Positions 31,511 to 40,018 of a DNA stretch of 64,000 nucleotides are shown here, in pieces. Both the position numbers and the translations under genes were made by a program. Position 1 is the first letter of the stretch. Every line of letters starts with the position of its first letter. The stretch comes from Neobacillus rhizophilus (GTDB taxonomy: Bacteria > Bacillota > Bacilli > Bacillales > Cytobacillaceae), in the NCBI RefSeq assembly GCF_018343535.1, contig NZ_JAGYPF010000003.1, forward strand, positions 606,570 through 670,569, read 5' to 3'. The notes below the pieces were generated by a model. That model ran no database searches, was not told where the DNA came from, and saw only the letters and a program-made list of their open reading frames with translations.

Positions 31511-33385
31511 TTAGATATTAAACTTTTTCATTTTACGGTAAAACGTACTTAAAGGCATTCCAATTAACGAGGCAGCTTCTCTTATATTGCCATTCGTACT
31601 CTGTAGAGCTTTTATCATTTTTTCCTTTTGAAGCTTATGATTGTTTGAAAAGAATCCCCCCTCTAAATTTTTTGTTGACTCTACTCTAGGATCTATCGGT
31701 GTGCTGGGATTGTCATTGCTTTCTTTAATATAAGAAGGCAAGTGTGAAAGCTTCAAAGATTTTCCTTCAGATAAGATCATCATTTTTTCCAAGACATTAA
31801 ATAATTCCCGGATATTCCCGGGCCAGGAATACGCCGTCAATTTATCCATAATAGTTGAAGAGATAGTAAGATTTATATTTTTAGTCTTAAAAAAATACTT
31901 CACCAGCTCAGGTATATCCTGTTTCCTTTCACTTAGTGGCGGTATTTTAAGATCAAATACATGGATACGATAATATAAATCTTGTCTAAATTCACCACGC
32001 CTAACTAGTTCTTCTAATTTTTTATTGGTCGCTGTGATAATTCTTACATCAACAGGTATAGGCTTTTCCGAACCAATTGGTACCACTTCTTTCTCTTGAA
32101 GGACTCTTAATAAGGCTATCTGCATGGAATATGGCATTTCTCCAATTTCATCTAAAAATATGGTTCCTCTATTGGCCTGAACAAATTTTCCTTCGTACCC
32201 TTTTTTTCTAGCCCCTGTAAAAGCACCTTCTACATAACCAAATAATTCACTTTCTAATAATTCCTTTGGAATAGCTCCACAATTAACGGCAACAAAGGGC
32301 TTGTCCTTTCTGTCGCTATTTACATGAATCGACTTAGCCACCACTTCTTTCCCTGTTCCGCTTTCTCCATAAATAGAGACCGTAACATTGGATTTTGCCG
32401 CTTTTTTCATCTCACATAGAATCTTTCCAAAAGCGATACTATTTCCTTGTTCCCCCATAAATGTAAAGTTTTCTACTGCAGAAAAATAATGATTAGAATT
32501 CTCATTTACATGCTTCACAAAATGTTTGAATCCAATTAATCGATGATCCCCTGAGTAAAGAGGCTGCTTAGTTAAAATTTTTATTCCAAAATCTTTCAGG
32601 TTTTTCACTTCAAAATCATGAGGGTTATTACCATCTCTAATGATTTTCATGATGGAATCACTAGCGGTAACCAAATAACCATTTATATCTGAGATCATCA
32701 TTTGTTCATTGTCCTTTTGTTTAAACTGTAGAAATAGTTCTACCAGAGCTATACGATCTCTTTGCTCCTGCAGTTTCCACTCAGATTCAATGGCATATGC
32801 TGTCGATACAGTGAGACTATAAATATCGAATTCGTAATAAGGCTGGTTCTTAGATATATCCAGAACCCCAATTAACTCACCACGTGAGTTTTTAATCGGT
32901 GCAGCTGAACAAGTCCAGTTTTGTGATAGGAGTGAATAGTGTTCTTTCCCGACGACATGAATGGGTTCCTCTATTGCCAGTGCAGTTCCAATTGCATTCG
33001 TCCCGACTTCCTTTTCGGTCCACTTTACACCCTCAATTAGGTTTAATTGGTTACAGATCGGATCGATTATGCTATCTCTTATAACCTTTAAAACATAACC
33101 GTTAGCATCAGTAAGCATAATAATTCTAGATTTTTCTTTGATGGACCGCCATAACGATTGAATATAAGGAGTGGCTATTTTTAATAGCGTTTCATTTTCT
33201 GATACTTTACTGAAATATTCGTCACCGAACAAGACTGTCTTGCCTTTGACTAAATAGGGATCTACGTTACTCTCTTTACATCTGTACCAAGATTCAAGAA
33301 TTTGTTTAGAAATTCTGCTCGAATCCAATACATCTTCTTTCACAAATCTCTCCCAAGTGCGATTCAAAAGAATAGTATGATCCAT
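31511..33385 (-). CDS. Sigma-54-dependent transcriptional activator (AcoR type)
   Basis: This 624-residue enhancer-binding protein has an N-terminal sensory part of about 310 residues with a GAF-like domain (ESWYRCKESNVDPY, TEKEVGTNAIGTALAIEEPI, HVVGKEHYSLLSQNWTCSAA). The AAA+ domain has Walker A GESGTGKEVVAKSIH, the sigma-54 contact loop GAFTGA, Walker B GTIFLDEIGEMP and the R-finger region. The Fis-type HTH (NIREAASLIGMPLSTFYRKM) is at the end. This is the AcoR/AcxR layout. It probably senses a small ligand and activates the LLM gene facing it. Confidence 0.93.
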   Translation of the reverse strand: MDHTILLNRTWERFVKEDVLDSSRISKQILESWYRCKESNVDPYLVKGKTVLFGDEYFSKVSENETLLKIATPYIQSLWRSIKEKSRIIMLTDANGYVLKVIRDSIIDPICNQLNLIEGVKWTEKEVGTNAIGTALAIEEPIHVVGKEHYSLLSQNWTCSAAPIKNSRGELIGVLDISKNQPYYEFDIYSLTVSTAYAIESEWKLQEQRDRIALVELFLQFKQKDNEQMMISDINGYLVTASDSIMKIIRDGNNPHDFEVKNLKDFGIKILTKQPLYSGDHRLIGFKHFVKHVNENSNHYFSAVENFTFMGEQGNSIAFGKILCEMKKAAKSNVTVSIYGESGTGKEVVAKSIHVNSDRKDKPFVAVNCGAIPKELLESELFGYVEGAFTGARKKGYEGKFVQANRGTIFLDEIGEMPYSMQIALLRVLQEKEVVPIGSEKPIPVDVRIITATNKKLEELVRRGEFRQDLYYRIHVFDLKIPPLSERKQDIPELVKYFFKTKNINLTISSTIMDKLTAYSWPGNIRELFNVLEKMMILSEGKSLKLSHLPSYIKESNDNPSTPIDPRVESTKNLEGGFFSNNHKLQKEKMIKALQSTNGNIREAASLIGMPLSTFYRKMKKFNI

Positions 33386-33660
33386 CTTAGGCTCCCCTCC
33401 CCCTTTCTAAGCGGAAAACAACTACCATTTAATTTTGACAACGCTTACAACAAACGGAAAATGAATTGGAATAGTAAAAACCAATGTTATAGGGTGCATT
33501 TTTTCTCACTTCTATTAAAGTGAAATTAGCATTTGTATCACGTTAATAAAGAGCTTAACCACTAAATAATGCTGTCTCTTTTACTTTAACAAGATACAGT
33601 TGTCTGGTAAAGAGAATTTTCATAATTATCTGTATTTAATATTAGGAGATTCATTTATCG

Positions 33661-33715
33661 GATGCGTGGGGACGGTTCTCTTGCATCAATTTGCGAATGC
33701 CGGTTTTTGTTCCAT
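33661..33715 (+). repeat. REP-like half unit
   Basis: GATGCGTGGGGACGGTTCTC then TTGCATCAATTTGCG. It is close to the left arm of 29910-30025, without the inverted partner. The rest of 33386-33900 holds no other gene that I can see. Confidence 0.65.
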
Positions 33716-33900
33716 GCTTGGGTACATGAGGATAACAAAAAATGAAATGATACAAAAAAGCCGTTGCAATGGTAATATACATACGTTAATACCCAAGTTC
33801 AATAAATAAAGAAAATAAGGCTTACAGTTGTGAATTTATGTACGCTATGTTACAACTAAGGTACGTTCCATACGGATTGTATAAAGGAGTGTTTATAAAA

Positions 33901-34173
33901 ATGAATAAAACAGAATTAGTTAATCAAGTAGCTACATCCGCAGAACTTACACAAAAAGAAGCATCCAAAGCAGTAGATGCCATTTTTAATACCGTTTCAG
34001 AAGCATTGAAAAATGGCGACAACGTTCAATTGATTGGATTCGGTAGCTTTGAGGTTCGTGAACGGGCTGCGCGTACAGGGCGAAACCCACAAACTGGAGA
34101 AGAAATTCAGATAGCTGCTGGAAAAGTTCCTGCCTTCAAGCCAGGTAAAGCGTTAAAAGATGCAGTTAAATGA
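33901..34173 (+). CDS. hup: DNA-binding protein HU, copy 2
   Basis: A 90-residue HU ([57 protein letters not shown]). It is a paralogue of 28862-29140 with changes at the arm and C-terminus. The ATG at 33901 follows AAAGGAGTG. The bases upstream (TATGTACGCTATGTTA then AGGTACG) resemble those before copy 1, so the promoter region seems duplicated with the gene. Confidence 0.95.
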   Translation: MNKTELVNQVATSAELTQKEASKAVDAIFNTVSEALKNGDNVQLIGFGSFEVRERAARTGRNPQTGEEIQIAAGKVPAFKPGKALKDAVK

Positions 34174-34360
34174 GTTTTTAAAAGAGTTAAAAAGAAATTA
34201 GGACATCATCACTTTGATAGTCGATTAGAATCGAAGCAGAAAATATCCTTTAAGGATCTTATAAAAATAAGAGTCATTTTATAAGCCACTCTCATTAAAT
34301 TAGGATAATCCATAATTATATGCTACACTTGGTTTACCATTTGATTTACTGTTTTCATGT

Positions 34361-34394
34361 CCCCTACTCCTTTACGAGTGGGGGGTTCTTTGTT
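34361..34394 (+). terminator. Terminator downstream of HU copy 2
   Basis: CCCCTACTC-CTTTAC-GAGTGGGGGG, then TTCTTTGTTT. Confidence 0.75.
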
Positions 34395-34400
34395 TCACAG

Positions 34401-34438
34401 GAAAAAAGAAAAGCAGGCTCCCATAAAAGAGCCTGCCT
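34401..34438 (-). terminator. Terminator of the cold-shock gene
   Basis: GCAGGCTC pairs with GAGCCTGC; on the minus strand it is followed by TTTTCTTTTTTC. Confidence 0.85.
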
Positions 34439-34454
34439 TCCCTGTTTTGTAAAA

Positions 34455-34658
34455 TTAAGCAACTTTACGTACGTTTGAAGCTTGAGGTCCACGTTGACCT
34501 TTCTCCACGTCAAAAGTCACTGCTTGACCTTCTTCTAAAGTTTTGTAACCTTCGCCTTGAATCGCTGAGAAATGAACGAATACATCTTCTCCACCTTCAC
34601 GTTCGATGAATCCGAAGCCTTTTTCGCCATTAAACCATTTTACTTTACCTTGTTCCAT
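34455..34658 (-). CDS. csp: Cold-shock protein of the CspA family
   Basis: The 67-residue OB-fold protein [20 protein letters not shown] has RNP1 (KGFGFIE) and RNP2 (VFVHF). It ends [14 protein letters not shown]. The length and sequence are typical of Bacillus CspB/CspC/CspD. It binds single-stranded RNA and DNA and keeps mRNAs unfolded in the cold. There is a long untranslated stretch upstream, as often for csp genes. Ribosome site TAGGAGGC. Confidence 0.95.
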   Translation of the reverse strand: MEQGKVKWFNGEKGFGFIEREGGEDVFVHFSAIQGEGYKTLEEGQAVTFDVEKGQRGPQASNVRKVA

Positions 34659-34989
34659 TTGTATTGCCTCCTAGTGTGTAAACACACACAATGTAATACT
34701 ATCCTTGCTCTCAGTGATCATCAAGATGAAAAGTTACAAATCCTTTACACCGAACAAAAATAATTCTTTTTAATCATAACATTTTTTGTAAAAAGTGGCA
34801 AGATGCAGAAAAATCCATTGAGCTCACTACTTCATTATGATAATCATTGCCGGATATTTTGTATCAGGATTCACTCCATATTCTGTGTGCTCGCATACAG
34901 CAAGAGGAACAGCGCCTCAACACGTCAATAATTTACAATCGTTGTCACTCCGCGTTCTGTTAATAATGTCCGATGGTTCAATTCATCTA

Positions 34990-35295
34990 TTAGCCATAAT
35001 TCCCGTACCTAATCACACCAATAATTAATAACAACGCTAATGCCAAAATGCCTATTGTTCCGATTGAAGTAAGGAACTCCGATATTAGATTTCGCAATCG
35101 AAACCGCTGCTTATGATAATTATAACTATTTGAAGGATAAATACCCCAAAAACTTATTTTGTATTTTGTTTGGAAAGCGTAATTTTTGTTTGCAAGAAGA
35201 ATAATATACCCAAACCCTTCAAACTCCATAGCTCCTGAAGCAGCTTGAGTTTCAAAAGTTATTCCACCATGTTGAATTAATTTTTCTCCGTGCAT
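34990..35295 (-). CDS. Hypothetical C-terminally anchored membrane protein
   Basis: A 101-residue product from the ATG at 35293-35295 (GGAAGGTG site). The N-terminal soluble part is MHGEKLIQHGGITFETQAAS, GAMEFEGFGYIILLANKNYA. A Tyr-rich, basic middle is followed by one membrane helix IGTIGILALALLLIIGVIRY at the end. Not recognised. It could be a tail-anchored protein. Confidence 0.5.
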   Translation of the reverse strand: MHGEKLIQHGGITFETQAASGAMEFEGFGYIILLANKNYAFQTKYKISFWGIYPSNSYNYHKQRFRLRNLISEFLTSIGTIGILALALLLIIGVIRYGNYG

Positions 35296-35347
35296 AAGTG
35301 GTACACCTTCCACAATATTCACAGTATAAACGACTATCGAAGAAAGA

Positions 35348-35427
35348 GTGTGCCTGTGTCACCACCCGAATCTTGTCGAGGAGAATTCGACAAATTGTGG
35401 GTAGTTGTGGGTAGTGACAGGCACAAA
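35348..35427. repeat. REP-like palindrome pair (GTGCCTGTCAC family)
   Basis: GTGTGCCTGTGTCACCACCC at the left is mirrored by GGGTAGTGACAGGCACAAAC at the right. A TTGTCGAGGAGAATTCGACAA hairpin lies between. It is a different family from the GGGGACGG pair. Confidence 0.7.
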
Positions 35428-35560
35428 CTTAGTATAGACTAGAGGGCCAACTATTGGAGTGTATACAAGGAGTATCCATTAATCTGCAGCCCAACTTGAA
35501 TAATCTGTTCTATGTAGGGAAAATGAACAATATATATTGCCAATGGAAAGGAGTAGTGGG

Positions 35561-35704
35561 ATGACATATTTCTACATCAGAAGACTTTTATACATTGACA
35601 TCGAAGTTACACTTTCAAGGGAGAGTGTGGAAACCCTTAGCAATGGGGTAAAGGTATTCTGTACTACTTTAAAAAGATCTAGACCAATCAATACTGGTAA
35701 ATAA
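35561..35704 (+). CDS. Possible 47-residue protein
   Basis: ATG sits behind AAAGGAGTAGTGGG. The frame MTYFYIRRLLYIDIEVTLSR, ESVETLSNGVKVFCTTLKR ends 81 bases before the next gene. It is basic and soluble with no known family. Support is the ribosome site only. Confidence 0.35.
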   Translation: MTYFYIRRLLYIDIEVTLSRESVETLSNGVKVFCTTLKRSRPINTGK

Positions 35705-35784
35705 TAACTAAAATTCCTAAAATATCTTGTAAAATCAAAATTACTTTTGTAAAATATGAGCCAAATAAGGGGGGCGGTGCTTAT

Positions 35785-36624
35785 TTGGCTTGGAAAGAGA
35801 GGTTTAAAAAATTTGGCGTACCTGGCTTAATTTTATTTCTATTAATCACGTTATTTTCTTTCTACTTTATGTCGAATGACGCCGAAATAATGAAGGATCT
35901 CCACAGAAAAATGTCGATTCTCCTTACTGCTGATTTTTTAAAGTATCGTACAAAAAATAGCCCTTTACTGCAGGCCTTACAATTTATTCTTTTAATTTTT
36001 ATATATGGTTTATTTACCGTGGGTTTCGTAAATGCTTTTTTAATAGTGAAAAAGGTCATTTTTCAAAAGCCTTCCGCACTGATTGCCTGTACCATTCATG
36101 ATTACGATTCCTATTTAAATCTTGAGGACAAGTTAGGGGATGTATTGACAGCACTTGATCAGCACTCTCCTCTTAGAGTCATCGACGAGAAAGTGACGAT
36201 CTTCATGATTAGTCATCAGACAGAGATCCAGCGGATTTTCGGTCTTAAAGAACGGCAAATTGAATTTGTTTGGTACTTCGAAGGAAAAGACAACGACGTC
36301 GAACTAGTTTACTTAAACCCACCGGCTGACATGGACGGAGTAGCAAAGCTGCTGAACTCTTCATTAGACATGCCTTACGTTCGGGTAAAAGAACCTGCGG
36401 TCAATAGCAGAATGGAATTGTGGGAAAGTCCCATTAAACAGTTTATTACGGTTCGAAATTACGGGAATTTGAAATTAGGTTTAGGTGTATTTATACTAAA
36501 AGATAATATCTTTACTGCTGAAAACTTGAAGGAATTTACCTACTACACATCGAAAATGATTTTATTAGGAACGAATAGCCGATTTTTGCGGCAAATCAGA
36601 AGGAAAAAGAATATAGGAAACTAG
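35785..36624 (+). CDS. Membrane protein of unknown function
   Basis: A 279-residue product starting at TTG. It has two membrane helices (PGLILFLLITLFSFYFM near 14-30; LQFILLIFIYGLFTVGFVNA near 65-86) and then a soluble cytoplasmic domain of about 190 residues (CTIHDYDSYLNLEDKLGDVL, TEIQRIFGLKERQIEFVWYF, FITVRNYGNLKLGLGVFILK). No catalytic motif is visible. It is followed 13 bases later by a 53-residue gene, probably co-transcribed. Confidence 0.6.
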   Translation: MAWKERFKKFGVPGLILFLLITLFSFYFMSNDAEIMKDLHRKMSILLTADFLKYRTKNSPLLQALQFILLIFIYGLFTVGFVNAFLIVKKVIFQKPSALIACTIHDYDSYLNLEDKLGDVLTALDQHSPLRVIDEKVTIFMISHQTEIQRIFGLKERQIEFVWYFEGKDNDVELVYLNPPADMDGVAKLLNSSLDMPYVRVKEPAVNSRMELWESPIKQFITVRNYGNLKLGLGVFILKDNIFTAENLKEFTYYTSKMILLGTNSRFLRQIRRKKNIGN

Positions 36625-36637
36625 GAGAAAAGGATTT

Positions 36638-36799
36638 ATGGAAGAACCAGTTCAAGAAAAAACCTTTGGTTCATGCACCATTAAACGAAATGGTTCCATT
36701 GTTAAAGGGACCAGAGGTAATAGGATTGCCAAACTTGGCAATCCTAAGAGTCATAAGAGCACAAAAGAACATAAAAAAGAGGCAAAAGATCATGCCTAA
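36638..36799 (+). CDS. Small basic protein (53 aa)
   Basis: ATG with AGGAGAAAAGG 6 bases before. The product MEEPVQEKTFGSCTIKRNGS, IVKGTRGNRIAKLGNPKSHK ends in a Lys-rich tail with HKSTKEHKKEAKDHA. It lies 13 bases after the membrane gene and just before a good terminator, so it is the last gene of that operon. It is Lys/Gly-rich and possibly nucleic-acid binding. Not recognised. Confidence 0.55.
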   Translation: MEEPVQEKTFGSCTIKRNGSIVKGTRGNRIAKLGNPKSHKSTKEHKKEAKDHA

Positions 36800-36806
36800 A
36801 AAGAAA

Positions 36807-36835
36807 AACAGCACGAATGAACGTGCTGTTTTTCC
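36807..36835 (+). terminator. Terminator after the 53-aa gene
   Basis: AACAGCACG-AATGAA-CGTGCTGTT, then TTTCC. Confidence 0.85.
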
Positions 36836-36889
36836 TATTTGAACTATTTAAATACAGCTGGCAGAGAAAAATTCACCTGAAGACATTAT

Positions 36890-37693
36890 TTATTTCCTAA
36901 TCCATTGTTCCGCCATTTCCGGAAAATCAATGAACGGATTCCGGTTCCCTTGCAGCTCAAAGATAGCCAAGTTCCGGTGTTTTTCGTAAAGAGACACGGG
37001 GAACTGCATATGCCAATCCATTAATACCTGCAGATTAACAAGATTATTACTTATGATCCCTGGATATCGGGTTAAAAAATAAAAGGTAGCTCTTGCAACA
37101 ATTCCCTTGCCATATTCAGGCTCAAACTTCCCTTCATCGGCCATACCGCAGCCTTCCTTCAATCCTAAAGCATGGCTTTTCGGGACATAGTCGGGAAAAT
37201 CATCATAAGGATTGTTTCCTCGGCGGCTGTTACATGCAGGATCACAGGCAAATAAATGGTGCAAATCCCCCTTCATTGGCTCATGCTTATGAAACCATGA
37301 CTGTGGAACGACATGCTCACAATTCAATGTGATTTCATCAGCTAAACTTGTCATACTGCCGCTTGATATGGTTTCTAGAATATGAATATCCTCCTCAATA
37401 ACAGTAAGAGGATCCATCTCCTTCCCTGAATAGATGCTTTTGAGTTTGCCATTCTCATGAAGATCCACCCATGGATAAACATATCGATGTGGAGCGTAAT
37501 TAAGCTTATTCCTGTGTGTCGTTTCTATTAATTGATGGATACTGTCTTTTTCAAGTGAAGTATTTTTATAATAGTTTTGCTGGATTTCTATATCTTTTTG
37601 TTCCTCATAGTAGCTGTGGTTATTGCTGTATTCCAAATAGGCTGACTTTGCTGCCTCCCGTTCTGTCGTCAACAGTTCGAGACTGTTTCTCAT
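36890..37693 (-). CDS. Endonuclease I family nuclease
   Basis: A 267-residue nuclease. The EndA/Bsn-type motif is NCEHVVPQSWF (His127) and then MKGDLHHLFACDPACNSRRG (HH at 145-146, N155, RRGN to 160), followed by ARATFYFLTRYPGI. This fold makes a metal-dependent, low-specificity cut in DNA and RNA. Relatives are normally secreted, but no signal peptide is present here: the protein begins MRNSLELLTTEREAAKSAYL. Its ATG overlaps the stop of ispA by 4 bases (ATGA), so the nuclease and an intracellular protease are co-translated. Confidence 0.85.
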   Translation of the reverse strand: MRNSLELLTTEREAAKSAYLEYSNNHSYYEEQKDIEIQQNYYKNTSLEKDSIHQLIETTHRNKLNYAPHRYVYPWVDLHENGKLKSIYSGKEMDPLTVIEEDIHILETISSGSMTSLADEITLNCEHVVPQSWFHKHEPMKGDLHHLFACDPACNSRRGNNPYDDFPDYVPKSHALGLKEGCGMADEGKFEPEYGKGIVARATFYFLTRYPGIISNNLVNLQVLMDWHMQFPVSLYEKHRNLAIFELQGNRNPFIDFPEMAEQWIRK

Positions 37694-38652
37694 AATTTCA
37701 CTTCTTCAGGAACGACTTGATTTTTTAAGATTTCCGATAATTGGTCGGTTACCGTTAAATAGACGATTCCATTGCCTTCAAGCTTTGGCGAATTTCCTAA
37801 TGGTACCGTTCTTTTAATTAATTGAGCATAAAGTTCGAGCTCTGTAAGCTTCCGTTCAAAGCTTTTATTGGCAAGGTTTTTTACCAGCGCCATCGCTCCG
37901 GATACATGTGGTGTGGCCATTGAAGTTCCGCTTAAAACGGCATATTTTCCATTTAAATAGGTTGATAGAATTTTCTCCCCGGGAGCCACTAAGTCTACTT
38001 CATTATTTGAATTGGAGAACCTTGAAGGGCTTCTCGCCAAATCAACGGCCCCCACGCTAATTACTTCATTATATGAACCCGGATAATCGAATTCATCTGT
38101 TGAAGCATTGCCGTCACCCCCGTTTCCTGCGGCACAAACCACAAGAATGTTATTGGCAACCGCTTCTTGTATCGCTTCATGCAGTTCAGGGACATCCTCC
38201 GGGCCGCCAAGCGACATGGAGATAATATCTGCCTTTTGTTCGATGGCATAATAAATCCCATTAATAATCCATTCATATTGTCCTGAACCATTCTTGTCCA
38301 GTACCTTGATAATAAGTAGATTTGCTTCAGGAGCTGCACCTACAACCCCGCTATTATTTTGTATAGCGGCAATTGTCCCGGCAACATGGGTGCCATGTCC
38401 ATTGTAATCCCGATAGACATCAGGGTTTCCGTTATCATCATTCGTGAAGTTTCTTCCGCCGGCAATTCGTTCTTTTAAGTCCGGATGGGTTAAATCACAG
38501 CCGGTGTCCAAAATGGCAATTGTTATTCCTTCTCCCTTTGTTTGGTTCCAGGTTTTCGGCGCTTGGATCATTTCGATCCCTTTGGGAATTTCGTTGACTT
38601 TTTCTACTTGTTCTACCACTTGAAACGGAATCACTTGTACTTTTCGCTCCAT
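37690..38652 (-). CDS. ispA: Intracellular serine protease IspA (subtilisin family S8)
   Basis: The 320-residue protease follows B. subtilis IspA along its length. It has the short inhibitory propeptide VIPFQVVEQVEKVNEIPKGI (the LIPY-type motif is IPF here). The catalytic triad is D49 (ILDTGCDLTHPD), H86 (NGHGTHVAGT) and S244 (SGTSMATPHVSG), and N177 is the oxyanion residue. It has no signal peptide. IspA degrades cytosolic protein in stationary phase and early sporulation. It is the first gene of a two-gene operon with the nuclease 36890-37693. Confidence 0.93.
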   Translation of the reverse strand: MERKVQVIPFQVVEQVEKVNEIPKGIEMIQAPKTWNQTKGEGITIAILDTGCDLTHPDLKERIAGGRNFTNDDNGNPDVYRDYNGHGTHVAGTIAAIQNNSGVVGAAPEANLLIIKVLDKNGSGQYEWIINGIYYAIEQKADIISMSLGGPEDVPELHEAIQEAVANNILVVCAAGNGGDGNASTDEFDYPGSYNEVISVGAVDLARSPSRFSNSNNEVDLVAPGEKILSTYLNGKYAVLSGTSMATPHVSGAMALVKNLANKSFERKLTELELYAQLIKRTVPLGNSPKLEGNGIVYLTVTDQLSEILKNQVVPEEVKL

Positions 38653-38698
38653 TTTCTTCCCTCCTATAGGATTAAATTGAAGCCAACCCGTGATGTTG

Positions 38699-39004
38699 TT
38701 AATAGTTTAACAATTGCGACTTTATTTTAATAGATACTTTTGGAGTGTTTTCGGTTGAGCCGTTATGCTTTATCTCAGTTTTGATGACTACTATGGCAGT
38801 TGTATCTATTTGATCGTTTTTACTAACTGAACCAGCAAAAGGGATTAAGTTGATTCCCCTAAAATCCGTGAAATGACGCAAGTCTTGAAATGAAAAATGC
38901 ATTTTAAAGAGGATCATCCATGTTAATACAAATAAATATACAGCCACCAAGCCAGCAGTTATTTTAATTTGATTATTTTTTGATTTTTCCATATAAATCC
39001 CCAA
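38699..39004 (-). pseudogene. Truncated VanZ-like membrane protein
   Basis: The N-terminal half fits VanZ: LVAVYLFVLTWMILFKMHFS, DLRHFTDFRGINLIPFAGSV and NDQID. The remaining helices of VanZ (three more) are missing, and the frame ends in a charged non-family tail (IKTEIKHNGSTENTPKVSIK). It is probably inactive. Confidence 0.65.
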
Positions 39005-39499
39005 TTCCTACTTACAATCTAAGCTTTTATCCTAATGAAAGCAACTTTAGTATTCCACTTGATCCGTTAAATAAAATAAACACTAGATAAGTAATCTAGT
39101 GTGATTACGGCCATAGGAATGTACCACTCTGCCATGTTTTTTCCCGCCGATTGCCACAAGATTCACCACTTGGGGCCAACGTGTTTACCAATGGTGTAAT
39201 GTAAAAAAAGTATGGATTTACAACGTTAGGGATATAGAGAGATAAAAAAAGTCTAATTCCTCTGCATTTTTTCCAAGGAATTAGACTAATGAACTTCAAC
39301 ACGCCCTTTAACGGAACAAAGAAAAAATTATATTAGCTGGTATTAGGGAATATTAAAGTTTTAATAGGGTATGGAAACGATTCGAGTAATGAGGGCCACT
39401 ATGGGAAACATTCATAGTGATCCCTAGTCTATCATGTAGTGTTCCTGTTGTAGTTTCTAACAATTTCCATTTCTTTATTTTTTAGTGTATGATAGTGTA
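39005..39499. other. Intergenic stretch
   Basis: A CACTAGAT-AAGTA-ATCTAGTG hairpin near 39081-39102 is the only structure. I see no credible gene; a 65-codon minus frame here lacks a ribosome site. Confidence 0.45.
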
Positions 39500-40018
39500 T
39501 CACTCAACAAGCTGATCCTCAATAAAACGCATCCGCTTAATTTTTCCTTCTTTACTTTCACCATAAACATTGTATTCTTTTTGTGGTTCAGCATCAGACC
39601 AAATTATAGATGCAATTAGATTAGCCTTATGGTGTTCTATCCGATCTGTATTCATGTAACCTTCATCAGGCTGCCAGTCTCTCGGCAAATCGTCACTTTC
39701 CCTATAGAAGGACATATAAAAAGTCCTGTTTTTTCCTTCTATTACTTTCATTTCTCCTTCAACTGGATGATCCTTACTGTATTTTTCAACTAATTCTTTC
39801 AATTCTATTAAATCTTTTGGTGGATTTAGAATCATATAATGCTTTCTAAGAGTCACCACTCCTTCATCCTTTTTACCAATGACCTCTTCTGTATTGGCAA
39901 TTTCGAAAATCTTTGTTTCCCCGCTTGATTCCTCATTCTTGGTACATCCCATTAAGTTTAGTGAAATGAAGAGTATACAAATCATCAAAACGATTATTTT
40001 TACATTAACTTTAATCAC
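39500..40018 (-). CDS. Lipoprotein, candidate partner of the DUF3289-like protein
   Basis: A 172-residue lipoprotein. The signal IIVLMICILFISLNLMGCTK has the lipobox LMGC (Cys at about 25). The mature part is acidic and mixed alpha/beta (VVTLRKHYMILNPPKDLIEL, MKVIEGKNRTFYMSFYRESD, DDLPRDWQPDEGYMNTDRIE). It belongs to no family I can name. The start overlaps the end of the upstream gene by 8 bases, so the two are translationally coupled. This is a typical arrangement for a toxin and membrane-anchored immunity protein, but that is inference. Confidence 0.7.
   Translation of the reverse strand: MIKVNVKIIVLMICILFISLNLMGCTKNEESSGETKIFEIANTEEVIGKKDEGVVTLRKHYMILNPPKDLIELKELVEKYSKDHPVEGEMKVIEGKNRTFYMSFYRESDDLPRDWQPDEGYMNTDRIEHHKANLIASIIWSDAEPQKEYNVYGESKEGKIKRMRFIEDQLVE

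Noticed and set aside
39105..39302. Minus-strand 65-residue frame
   Set aside because: No ribosome site, no family similarity and no hydrophobicity pattern of a small membrane protein.
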